A DNA stretch of 64,000 nucleotides from Sphingomonas kaistensis. GTDB lineage: Bacteria; Pseudomonadota; Alphaproteobacteria; Sphingomonadales; Sphingomonadaceae. This document shows, piece by piece, positions 1 to 7,652 of the stretch (the stretch's first letter is position 1; the number at the start of each line of letters is the position of its first letter). Where the stretch lies: NCBI RefSeq assembly GCF_011927725.1, contig NZ_JAATJC010000001.1, positions 1,619,001 to 1,683,000 on the forward strand, given 5' to 3'. The position numbers and the translations under genes are program-made. Below the pieces are notes generated by a model. That model was not told the origin of the DNA and did no database searches. It was given only the letters and a program-made list of their open reading frames with translations.

Positions 1-2
1 AT

Positions 3-584
3 GACTGCGGCGGATATACCGTCGCCTCCACTTCCATGCTTACTGGAGTAGGCACGAAAACACGGCGTAAGGTGCTTCTCTGGAGCAGAACCCCTTGGTG
101 CGATGTAGACACCTCAGGGCCGCCCGGAATCCCCGAGGCGCGCTATGTGGCAGCTACCACCCAAACCTCACTCGGAGCCATTCGGATCGTGGGTGTCGTC
201 ATCCCTTACAGCTTCGCGGGCGTGCAGTACGGCGAGGTGAAGCTCCGCCCTTGGGAGTTGCACATTCAGTACCTGGACGCGCTAGATGCGTCAGTCTCCG
301 CAGAACCCACGCGTACTGTTCTCCTTGGCGATTTCAACCAGCGCGTACCTCGCAAGCATCAGCCGTCACGGGTCTTCAAGAGACTTGAGGAAGTGCTGAT
401 CAGTCGTTTTGAGCTCGCCACAGCCGGCGCCCTGCACCCGCTGAGACGGCAATCGATAGATCACATCTGTGTCAGCAAAGATCTCTCACCTGTAGAGGTC
501 AGCACAATAGATAACGAACGGCCTGGCGGCGGGCTAATTAGCGATCACTTCGGCGTCCGGACTCTCGTCAAGTTAGCGGCCTAA
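3..584 (+). CDS. Endonuclease/exonuclease/phosphatase family protein, 5' end outside window
   Basis: The reading frame is open from the window edge with no stop, so this is the C-terminal 193 residues of a longer gene. It carries the closing motifs of the EEP (DNase I/exonuclease III-like) superfamily: a WSRTPW segment near residue 27, GDFN (metal/active-site Asp and Asn) near 109-112, IDHI near 152, and a final SDHFGV with the catalytic Asp-His near 180. The family cleaves phosphodiester or phosphomonoester bonds in a metal-dependent way; the substrate cannot be told from this part. It is followed by a 139-bp gap and a NERD gene on the same strand. The first ATG in the frame, at 36, is probably internal because the frame continues upstream. 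Confidence 0.75.
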   Translation, partial: DCGGYTVASTSMLTGVGTKTRRKVLLWSRTPWCDVDTSGPPGIPEARYVAATTQTSLGAIRIVGVVIPYSFAGVQYGEVKLRPWELHIQYLDALDASVSAEPTRTVLLGDFNQRVPRKHQPSRVFKRLEEVLISRFELATAGALHPLRRQSIDHICVSKDLSPVEVSTIDNERPGGGLISDHFGVRTLVKLAA

Positions 585-723
585 GATGTTGCGTTTGCAC
601 GGGCGAGGGCAAACCAGAGGGAAAGCAGTTTCACTCTGTGCTATATCGAAGCTCAGAACAGGGAAGTCTTAAGCTTGGAATGACAATCGTCAGCTCTGAC
701 GTGTCGCGTAGGGTGGTAACAGC

Positions 724-1776
724 TTGATACTGAAGGAAGCAGACGATCGCAGCGGCGATCTAGCGGAGCTAGAGAGGCTGCACTCAGCATCCACCGACGA
801 GCGGCAAAGGATGGAGATCAGGCGCCAGATCTTGATGCTCCGAAGCGGGGTCTCTGGAGAACGGGACGCCGCTCACTTCCTCAATCGCGAGTTCGGTGAG
901 AGCGAAAACGTTCTGGTCGTCCATGATCTGCGCTTCGAGGTTGATGATGAATTCGCCCAGATTGATCACCTTGTACTGCATCGTATCCAGCGCTCCGCCT
1001 GGGTGCTGGAGACCAAGAACCATGCTGGCAGGCTGACCTGCGACGAGCATGGGGACTGGACTGTTTGGCGCGGCTCTAAGCCACAATCGATAGCCTCACC
1101 AATCAACCAGGCGCGCCGGCAATGTGAGTGGCTTCGCCTCTGGTTGGAACGGCATGGGATTAAGCCGCTTCGGAAGATTGAACCGGTGGTGCTTATATCT
1201 CCGACTTCCAGCATGAACCGAAAGCATCTTGGGCCTTCCGAGCACGTCGTGAAATCCGATAACTTTAGGGCTTGGTGGGATCAGCAGACTGATGCCATCG
1301 GTTTCGTCTCTGCCTTAGGCATGGTCGGCAAACATCTGACCAGCGGTATGTCGAAGGACGAGTTTTTCGCCCTTGGCCAGAGTCTGCTGAGCGCTCACGT
1401 AAAGCAAGATTGCGCCTGGACCGCACGCTTCACTGCGGAGGAAGGCTCCGCCTCATCCAAGAGTCCTGCGGCCGAGAAACAAAGGGTCGAGGGCACACGG
1501 GCAGCCGAGCAGACCTTTCCCCTGTCAGTGAAAACCGGTTTCGGGGTGGTCACAATCACTCGCGTGAGCGATGGGCTGCTTGCCTTACGCAACGAGAAGA
1601 ATCCCGAGCTGATCAAAGTGGTTCGTGGAGCATGCAAAGGAAGGGCTCGATGGCAGCCCAGATACAGAAATTGGCTCCTTCGGGAAGCTGACCTACCTAC
1701 TGTCCTGATGGGCTTGGAAGCTGTTGCTCACACGTCCCTATCAACTCAAAACTCAGTTCTGCCGCTCGGCCTGTAG
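724..1776 (+). CDS. NERD (nuclease-related) domain protein
   Basis: A 350-residue protein starting at TTG 724, with AGGGTGG about 8 nt upstream; ATG 811 is the alternative. Residues ~43-165 match the NERD domain, a restriction-endonuclease-like fold. It has the conserved G45-E46, D81 in QIDHLVL, and E96-x-K98 in VLETKN, which together make an intact PD-(D/E)xK-type core. The C-terminal ~180 residues have no domain I recognise. NERD proteins are predicted DNA-processing or nuclease proteins and often sit in mobile or defence regions. Its 3' end overlaps the convergent CoiA-like gene by 31 bp. Nuclease activity is inferred from the residues only. Confidence 0.75.
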   Translation: MILKEADDRSGDLAELERLHSASTDERQRMEIRRQILMLRSGVSGERDAAHFLNREFGESENVLVVHDLRFEVDDEFAQIDHLVLHRIQRSAWVLETKNHAGRLTCDEHGDWTVWRGSKPQSIASPINQARRQCEWLRLWLERHGIKPLRKIEPVVLISPTSSMNRKHLGPSEHVVKSDNFRAWWDQQTDAIGFVSALGMVGKHLTSGMSKDEFFALGQSLLSAHVKQDCAWTARFTAEEGSASSKSPAAEKQRVEGTRAAEQTFPLSVKTGFGVVTITRVSDGLLALRNEKNPELIKVVRGACKGRARWQPRYRNWLLREADLPTVLMGLEAVAHTSLSTQNSVLPLGL

Positions 1777-2753
1777 GCTTCGCAAGTTGCGGCTCGGTTC
1801 ACTCCCACCTCGCTGCGCTTGATCTTACAGAAGACCGGCTTCTCATAAGTTCGTGAGCCCGCATATCGACAGAAGGTGCAGCATTTGATGGGGGCACCGG
1901 CGCTCAACGCCTTCATTGCTTCAAGGTGGTAACCAGAGCCTGCCGCCAAGTGTGGGGTGATGATCCCATGCTCCGCATTGCCGATGATATGCGAATGCAC
2001 CGTCTTCTCTGCTCGCATAACGGCTGCAATCTCACGAGGCGTGCCGACCTTGATAAACGACTTGCCACTTTCGAACACGTGAAAGGCAGCGATATTCCTA
2101 TTGCAGCGCCCCCTGCATGACGCCTCAAGCGGCTTTTGAGGTTTGAAGTTGTGCTTCCTGTACCAGTACCTGCGAGTGTCAATTCCGGTCGGAAGCAGGG
2201 TAAGATCGACCTCTTCGTGAACACCAATCTCCAGGATGCGGAGGCCTGAAGCTACCTTCTCAGGGCTGCACTCATGGCTGACTACGATTTCTGCGAGCAG
2301 TCTGTCACCTGTTCGCGACGAGCTGAACAGAACATCAGCAACAAAGCCTTCTACACCAGCCTCAATGCGTGCTGTGTCAAAGTACCGCGTAAGGTCGACC
2401 CGCCGCATCCCCGATTCTCGTTCGCAGGTGAAGCCGAATTGTTTTTCCCAATGGCGGCATACCTGCTGGGCCTCGAGAATGAGCCAATAAGGCCGCTCTT
2501 CATTCATCGCCGCCCGAAAGCTCTCCGCGACCAAGGTCTTCGCCAGCCTGTGCAGATAAGTCTCTTTAGAGCACGTCCGGTCACCAGTCGCCTTGTGACG
2601 AAAGTGGCGCTCACGCGTGGCCCCGAGCACGGGCACAACCGTCCCGCTGCAACCGGCGCAAGCGAAGACGGGCATCGGCGCTCCTCGCCCTCGATCAAGG
2701 CTGAGCACATCGACAACAACGCCGTGCTGATCCGTCGCGTATCGGTATTGCAT
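1746..2753 (-). CDS. Competence protein CoiA-like nuclease family protein
   Basis: A 335-residue protein. The N-terminus has the CoiA-type pattern: C32-x2-C35 zinc-ribbon half, then H50-F-x-H53, then ETYLHRLAK (residues 64-72). A probable nuclease core follows, with D140 in ADVLF and E155 in AEIVVSHE, resembling the D...ExQ-type core of CoiA proteins. The last 45 residues hold a cysteine cluster (C291, C292, C295, C309, C324) that looks like a second metal-binding site. CoiA in Gram-positive bacteria acts during transformation, but proteobacterial relatives are mostly uncharacterised and may be nucleases in accessory DNA. The gene runs convergently into the NERD gene. Confidence 0.65.
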   Translation of the reverse strand: MQYRYATDQHGVVVDVLSLDRGRGAPMPVFACAGCSGTVVPVLGATRERHFRHKATGDRTCSKETYLHRLAKTLVAESFRAAMNEERPYWLILEAQQVCRHWEKQFGFTCERESGMRRVDLTRYFDTARIEAGVEGFVADVLFSSSRTGDRLLAEIVVSHECSPEKVASGLRILEIGVHEEVDLTLLPTGIDTRRYWYRKHNFKPQKPLEASCRGRCNRNIAAFHVFESGKSFIKVGTPREIAAVMRAEKTVHSHIIGNAEHGIITPHLAAGSGYHLEAMKALSAGAPIKCCTFCRYAGSRTYEKPVFCKIKRSEVGVNRAATCEAYRPSGRTEF

Positions 2754-2772
2754 GATTGCCCTCGGGGCGCGC

Positions 2773-3165
2773 TCAGCCTTTGATTGTAATCTCGATCTGA
2801 GTTGGATCGACTCCGAAGGTTGCAGCGAGCCCGGCTTTCGCCTCGGCGATTGTCAGCCTCTGAGCGCCGCTGCCGGTTCCGTTCGTTTGACCGTCTTTGG
2901 CTTCCTCGCTGCCTTCTTCATCACCTCCAACATATACAAAAGTGACCTGCTCATTTTTGAGATCAAGATCTACTGCCTTCCACCCGGCTAGCTGCCAGCT
3001 GAGGCTTTGCGACCGCATCTGGTTGGCCCACCACGCCTGATAAGTCCTCGCGCTTTCTGGGAGAGAAACGTCTGATACCCGTTCGATCTCCTGGAAGGTT
3101 GCTCGCCACCGGGTGTCGTCCAAATTCGCCAGATGCTTTGTAAGTTTATGATATTTCCGACTCAT
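2773..3165 (-). CDS. DUF7662-like small protein
   Basis: A 130-residue protein. Residues ~4-75 show a pattern I associate with DUF7662: KLTKHLANL, then a TF-x-EIE segment, LPESARTYQAWWAN, and SWQLAGWKAVDLDL leading to QVTFVYV. In other proteins this module is found alone or fused to GIY-YIG and other nuclease domains, and is thought to resemble a winged helix. The C-terminal ~50 residues are an acidic, Gly/Thr-rich linker and a short predicted alpha/beta segment. It lies 19 bp upstream of the CoiA-like gene on the same strand (stop 2773, next start 2753), so the two are probably co-transcribed. Function is unknown. Confidence 0.6.
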   Translation of the reverse strand: MSRKYHKLTKHLANLDDTRWRATFQEIERVSDVSLPESARTYQAWWANQMRSQSLSWQLAGWKAVDLDLKNEQVTFVYVGGDEEGSEEAKDGQTNGTGSGAQRLTIAEAKAGLAATFGVDPTQIEITIKG

Positions 3166-3529
3166 ACATCACCTCTATCAACGTAGATGTATAAGGGCAG
3201 GCACTTAGATATCAAATTCCGACACGCGAAGCGTTCGCTTGGGCCGCCGCCGACGCCCAGTTTTGCTAATTCGCACGCTTGCTCATGGTGGAAACCTGCC
3301 TGTCCGCTTTCGGGCAGTCGCATGGGAAGAGCAGACGTTCGTTCAGCTTGGAAGCCGAGATCCACTCAACGCCCATCGCGACCATTCGTTATTTCGGTGC
3401 TAACTTGCGGCTGGCTTGATCGTAAGCGCTCGTGCGCGAGGTCTCAATTCGATCCTTGAGCGACCTTCGCGAGGCAAGATTTCGACTTGGCCGCAGACAC
3501 GAGCGACTGAAAACGTTTAACTTGCTCGC
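3166..3529. other. Gene-free stretch with degenerate repeat fragment
   Basis: This is 364 bp between the start of the DUF7662-like gene and the stop of the K+ channel gene. Open frames here look non-coding (no domain pattern, no ribosome site). It contains TGTCCGCTTTCGGGCAGTCG at 3301-3320 and GCAGACGTTCGTTCAG just after it. These resemble boxes at 19145-19160, 19227-19245 and 4946-4967 and suggest decayed copies of a dispersed intergenic repeat. Confidence 0.5.
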
Positions 3530-4780
3530 TCACTGATCATCGCGAGAAGTCGCATCGGTCAAGCACCTTTCGGGCATGTCGCTTTCTGGCTGCCGGTATT
3601 TCGTAGCCGGCGTTTTGGTTGGCTTGGGAAGTCGACCTGTTTCCAAGAGCTCGCTGATGCATTTCTGCGCAGTCTTATTGGAAATACCGAGCTTCTTCGC
3701 GATCGTCTTATGGACGCCCTTTGACCATGTTGATGTCATGCCCCGTGGTGCTTCGGCGTAAACCCTTTCGACCTGCACCGGATTGTAAGTCGTCGCCACC
3801 CAACGTCGCGCCTCCGCTAATTGAGGCACCACCAAGTCCGAAATCCGCTCCAGGCGCAATTGCGCTCCTTGCTCCGCGCTTGTTATTGCAGGAGCGCTCG
3901 TTGGCCGAAAGCGTTTCAACAACACACGCCACAGGGGCCCCCGAGGTGGTGGTGCCTGATGCAAGCTCTTCATTCGTTCAACGACGCGCTGCAGCTCGGC
4001 CATACTCTTGAGCATGCGTTTCAACACCAATGCACGCTGTCGGTCGCCCGAGAGCGGAAGGAGCTTGACGGAGCGTGGAACGAGCGTTGCCAGCAGATCA
4101 AAGGAGGCCTTGATCTCAGTATAGAGACCAATCAGGGCGGTGAAGTTGCCAAACTCCAAAACGCTTGCATGGTGGGCGTTGAACGTAAGGTAATTGGCAA
4201 GCCCTCGAGTCAGCCTAAGCTGTCTGCCCAACTTGTCGAACAAAGCGGCAGTCTGGCCGCCACTGATATCGCCGGAGATCTGGTCGCGTAGGGACGCCAA
4301 CCGTTCGCCGAACTCTGCGATGCGCCGCTGCGTGTCACTCGTGTGAAGCAGCAGCAAAGTATTGGCTTGCCGCTCTGATGCGACTTTTCCAATTACCAAT
4401 GCGGTCAGCACCAAACCGAACGCCACGACCAGAGCTGCAACGATGCGGCCGAAGCCCTCAGGTGCGAGATCGCCATAACCAAGCGATGTGAACGTAACGA
4501 CCGAGAAATAGATGGCCCGGCCAAGCCCCTGCTCGGCTGGATCAGAGTGTAATTGGTCTGGCACAAGCCAGAAGTAGACAGACGACAGCAGCAAGACGGC
4601 CAGCGCCAGCAGCAGGAGATCTGCGTAGCTGGCTCGATTCACCAAAAGCCCGAACCGGCTGGTTAGCCGACGGACAGGTACATCGGGGTTGAGCAACCCG
4701 TGCTGATCATCCTCCTCCTTGTTTACGAGAGCAGGGGCGGTTCCGACGGGCTTGTTAAGGGTGTCAGTGTCGGTGGTCAT
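3530..4780 (-). CDS. Two-transmembrane potassium channel with C-terminal HTH-like domain
   Basis: A 416-residue protein started at ATG 4780, which has AAGAG about 6 nt upstream; an upstream TTG (4816) would add 12 residues. Transmembrane helices lie at ~53-73 and ~109-133. Between them sits a pore loop with the K+ selectivity filter TSLGYGD (residues 98-104), so it is an inner-membrane K+-selective channel of the Kir/KcsA-like topology. The cytoplasmic ~280 residues do not look like an RCK/TrkA-N domain: no GxGxxG nucleotide-binding motif is visible. Residues ~357-384 (KTIAKKLGISNKTAQK...) read as a helix-turn-helix. The N-terminus is a ~50-residue acidic, probably disordered segment. Channel identity is firm; gating ligand and tail function are unknown. 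Confidence 0.85.
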   Translation of the reverse strand: MTTDTDTLNKPVGTAPALVNKEEDDQHGLLNPDVPVRRLTSRFGLLVNRASYADLLLLALAVLLLSSVYFWLVPDQLHSDPAEQGLGRAIYFSVVTFTSLGYGDLAPEGFGRIVAALVVAFGLVLTALVIGKVASERQANTLLLLHTSDTQRRIAEFGERLASLRDQISGDISGGQTAALFDKLGRQLRLTRGLANYLTFNAHHASVLEFGNFTALIGLYTEIKASFDLLATLVPRSVKLLPLSGDRQRALVLKRMLKSMAELQRVVERMKSLHQAPPPRGPLWRVLLKRFRPTSAPAITSAEQGAQLRLERISDLVVPQLAEARRWVATTYNPVQVERVYAEAPRGMTSTWSKGVHKTIAKKLGISNKTAQKCISELLETGRLPKPTKTPATKYRQPESDMPERCLTDATSRDDQ

Positions 4781-5302
4781 TTTCACTCTTGAAGCGGCTG
4801 CCAAGCGGCGGTGCAAGACACTTTGCGAGCGCTCACGAGGGCGCGCCCAACCTTCTCAAGGTGTTTAGACGGGCTGCTGCGGTAGTAATCGCAAGCTTGA
4901 CCAATGGTACTTGCGAAGGGTCGGGGCGGCCTTCCGCGAGGCAGATCCGCTCATGGTGGGAAGCGGACTGGCGGATTGTGGCTCGCTGGTGCGGATAACT
5001 GACGTCCGTTCATGTGTTGCGGTGGCTTCGGCTTCGCGCCCATGCTGGACCTCAAGCACACGACTTTCCGCATTCACGATCAGGCACTCATTTAGTGCTT
5101 CTTTTGTTTCTACCTTGAGGCTCGTTGAAGGTCTCGAGCAACTCTGCAGTTTCAATAAGCTGCTGCCGCGCTTCTGCGGTTCGGACGGTTTCAGCCTTGC
5201 GTCGGAGTGTGGTTGCATTGTCAGGTACAGGGCACACTCGGAGTGGATGTTTGGCGCGCATCGCGAGCTTACCACCCCTTAGCCGCATGAAGGGAAGCCA
5301 GC
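4781..5302. other. Intergenic region with inverted repeat fragment
   Basis: There is no convincing gene over ~520 bp apart from the weak small ORF at 5088-5306. At 4946-4967 a 6-bp inverted repeat, TCCGCT...AGCGGA with 10 nt between, resembles the GTCCGCT-containing repeats seen at 3301 and around 19145-19245. Overlapping frames on both strands lack ribosome sites and recognisable domains. Confidence 0.4.
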
Positions 5303-5306
5303 TCAT
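5088..5306 (-). CDS. Possible small helical protein, weak
   Basis: A 72-codon frame whose ATG overlaps the stop of the upstream DUF11 gene as ATGA (5303-5306), the arrangement expected for translational coupling. Residues ~30-65 (TTLRRKAETVRTAEARQQLI...) form an amphipathic, Arg/Glu-rich helix. This is reminiscent of small sphingomonad proteins with an 'LRRRAEEAR...A' pattern, but no family can be named. The N-terminal ~28 residues look poor. It could be a real tail gene of the DUF11 operon, a degraded gene, or chance. Confidence 0.25.
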   Translation of the reverse strand: MSWLPFMRLRGGKLAMRAKHPLRVCPVPDNATTLRRKAETVRTAEARQQLIETAELLETFNEPQGRNKRSTK

Positions 5307-7651
5307 TGCACCAACGCTCGGAAGCGAATGCTAAAGGAGCCGTTGCTGACGAGCCGGTTCTTCAGCTTGAGGCGGAAGAAGGTTACTGCGGGATCGACAC
5401 CGTCGGCATTGGCGGTAGGGACATATCCCCAGTCAGAGGCAGTGGGAGCCGCGGCGGTGGTAAATTCGAGGTCATCGGCGGTGCTCGACAAGGCGACGTA
5501 GCTGTAAGCCAGCCCGCTCGCCGTTGCCCCATCGACGAATGAGATCGGGCCGCTGCCAGCCAAGCCGAAATCGCGCACCAGCATCTTGGTGTTGGCGGGA
5601 ATGGCATCGCTCAGCACCACGCTGTTGAGGTCGGTCTGCTGGCCGCTCGGGTTGGCCACGGTGATCGTGTAAGTGACGATCGCGCCGGGAATGTTCTTGG
5701 GGTTGGCGAAAAGGTTGATCGGGTCCCAGTAAACCTCGCCAGCCTTAGACGCGGTGAGCGGGGCGAGGACCTTCAGCGTGGCCGTGGCCGAACTGAGCGA
5801 GGCGACGGTCTGGGTTGCATAAGCAACCGTAAGGCCGCCTGCAGGAATTGTGTTGACCGCGTCGCCTGCCGTTTTGCCGGTTACATCGGCGGCGACCGTG
5901 CAGGTCGAGGCCGCGGCGACGCTTCCGCCGCTCAGGGCCAGCGAGGAACCGCTGGCCGAGGCCGAGACGCTTCCGCCGCAGCCCGTCGTTGCATTCGGCA
6001 GCACGGCGTTCGCGATGCTGGTCGGGTAGGTGTCGGTGAAGGCCACCGAGCTCATGGCGAGCGTCGGATTGCGGTTCTGGACGGTCACGGTCAGTCGCGA
6101 GCTTTGACCAATGCCGATCGGCGAGACCGAAAAGGCCTTGGTGATGACCGGGGTGCATTCCGCGCCCGACGACATGCCGGGAATGGCCGAGGTGACGATG
6201 GTCGCGCCCGCGCCGCCATTACCGCCCTGCGCTCCGTAAGAGGCACCGAACGTGCCGCCGTTGGCGGTGGTGCCGGCCGTTCCGCCTGTCACGTTGGCGC
6301 TCAGCGCGAAGCTGCTAGCGACGAATCCGCCGCCACCGCCGCCGCCCGGTCCATGCGCCGTACCGCCGCCGGTGTTGGTGCCGCCATTGCCGCCGCTGGC
6401 ATTGACCGTGACACTGGCACCGGCGGCGTCGAGAGCGCTGATGAGAGCGCTGCCGCCGGCGCCGCCACCGCCGCTGCCATCGTTGAGCACGCTGTTGTTG
6501 GCGCTCTCGCCACTGACGTTGATGGTGCCCGAACCGCGCAGCTTGTCCGCGCGCACAATGACGATGCCGCCGCCGTCGACGCCGCTCGACGCAAAGCCGG
6601 CGGCCGGGGTGCCGGTCGCGTTGTTGGTGCTTCCCGCGCCGCCGCCGCCGCCCATGATCAGGCGGTCGATCGCGAGGCTGGTGACCGCGCGGCCACCGAC
6701 ACCGCCGGTCTGCGGGCAGCCGATCGGTGCCGTGCCGCACCACGCATGGCCACCGAGCCCGCCTGCGCCATAGCCCGCGCCGCCGCCGCCGCCGGTGTTC
6801 TGGTCGTTAGCGCCGGGATTGCCGTCGGTACCGCCGCCGCCGCCAGTCGCCGGTGCGCCTCGGCCGTAGCTGCCATTTACATATCCTTCGACCCCGGTGT
6901 CGAGAAGGCTGTTGCTGGCGTTGAGGTAGCGCGGCGTGCCGGCGATGCTTTCGCCCTTGCTGGCGTTAGCGGCGTTGGTTGCGAGCGTGCGATAATCGGT
7001 GTTGAAGCCGGTGCCTCCTGCAAGCGCGCGTCCGCCGCCGCCACGGAAGCCGAGCGAGGCGGCGCTGATGGTCCCGCCATTGAGGTTGAGCGTGCCGGCA
7101 ACGTCGAGCACGACAACGCCGCCGCTGGTGCCGTTCCAGTCGGCGCCGGTGACCGTTCCTCCCAGCGTCAGGTCCGAATATTGCGGAACGCGGATCACCT
7201 GGAAGCGGCGTTGTCCGGAGGCGCCGTAAGCGGCGTTGGTGTAGGCATAGCTGAGCCCGGCTCCGCTACCGCCGACCAAAGTCAGCGTCCCGCCGGTCAG
7301 GGCGACGTTGCTGGCAGCGCGAACGAACTCATAGCGGCCACTGTTGTTGATGGTCGCGGCGCCGTAGCTCGCACCATTGGTGGTATCGATGGTCGCGTCC
7401 TGCATCTGGATGACGAGCAGGAGGTCGCCGGCAGCGATCGGGTTGGAGGCGCCTTGGGCCGCGCCGAGCGTGATGCTGGTCGCGCCGGCAGCGGCCGAGG
7501 CGGTGCCGGGATAATAGGTGTTCACGATCCCCGAAAGGGCGCTCACCGCGCCGGCGCGCGACGGGCTGGCGCAATTGTTGGCGATTGCTGTCTGCCCGAA
7601 GGCGATGACGACAAGTGCCAGGAACAGCCTGCTCAATCGAAGTCGGATCAC
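5303..7651 (-). CDS. Secreted Gly-rich DUF11 surface protein
   Basis: A 782-residue protein starting at GTG 7651, one base after the stop of the giant gene, so it is in the same transcript. Residues 1-24 are a signal peptide ending in TAIA. Residues ~190-490 are extremely Gly/Ala/Asn-rich with many GGGGGAG clusters, like bacterial Gly-rich surface proteins. Residues ~500-780 contain two DUF11-type beta-sandwich repeats (VITKAFSVSP..., then GEVYWDPINLFANPKN...). The last strand, FSIRFRALVQ, ends the protein, as in its neighbours. It is the last confident gene of the cluster. An extracellular or envelope location is predicted; adhesion or coat function is inference. Confidence 0.75.
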   Translation of the reverse strand: MIRLRLSRLFLALVVIAFGQTAIANNCASPSRAGAVSALSGIVNTYYPGTASAAAGATSITLGAAQGASNPIAAGDLLLVIQMQDATIDTTNGASYGAATINNSGRYEFVRAASNVALTGGTLTLVGGSGAGLSYAYTNAAYGASGQRRFQVIRVPQYSDLTLGGTVTGADWNGTSGGVVVLDVAGTLNLNGGTISAASLGFRGGGGRALAGGTGFNTDYRTLATNAANASKGESIAGTPRYLNASNSLLDTGVEGYVNGSYGRGAPATGGGGGTDGNPGANDQNTGGGGGAGYGAGGLGGHAWCGTAPIGCPQTGGVGGRAVTSLAIDRLIMGGGGGAGSTNNATGTPAAGFASSGVDGGGIVIVRADKLRGSGTINVSGESANNSVLNDGSGGGGAGGSALISALDAAGASVTVNASGGNGGTNTGGGTAHGPGGGGGGGFVASSFALSANVTGGTAGTTANGGTFGASYGAQGGNGGAGATIVTSAIPGMSSGAECTPVITKAFSVSPIGIGQSSRLTVTVQNRNPTLAMSSVAFTDTYPTSIANAVLPNATTGCGGSVSASASGSSLALSGGSVAAASTCTVAADVTGKTAGDAVNTIPAGGLTVAYATQTVASLSSATATLKVLAPLTASKAGEVYWDPINLFANPKNIPGAIVTYTITVANPSGQQTDLNSVVLSDAIPANTKMLVRDFGLAGSGPISFVDGATASGLAYSYVALSSTADDLEFTTAAAPTASDWGYVPTANADGVDPAVTFFRLKLKNRLVSNGSFSIRFRALVQ

Positions 7652-7652
7652 G

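Noticed and set aside
3187..3459. 90-codon plus-strand frame in the gap before the K+ channel
   Set aside because: Composition is rich in Arg/Ser/Pro/Cys/Trp without pattern, no ribosome site, and it spans the decayed repeat.
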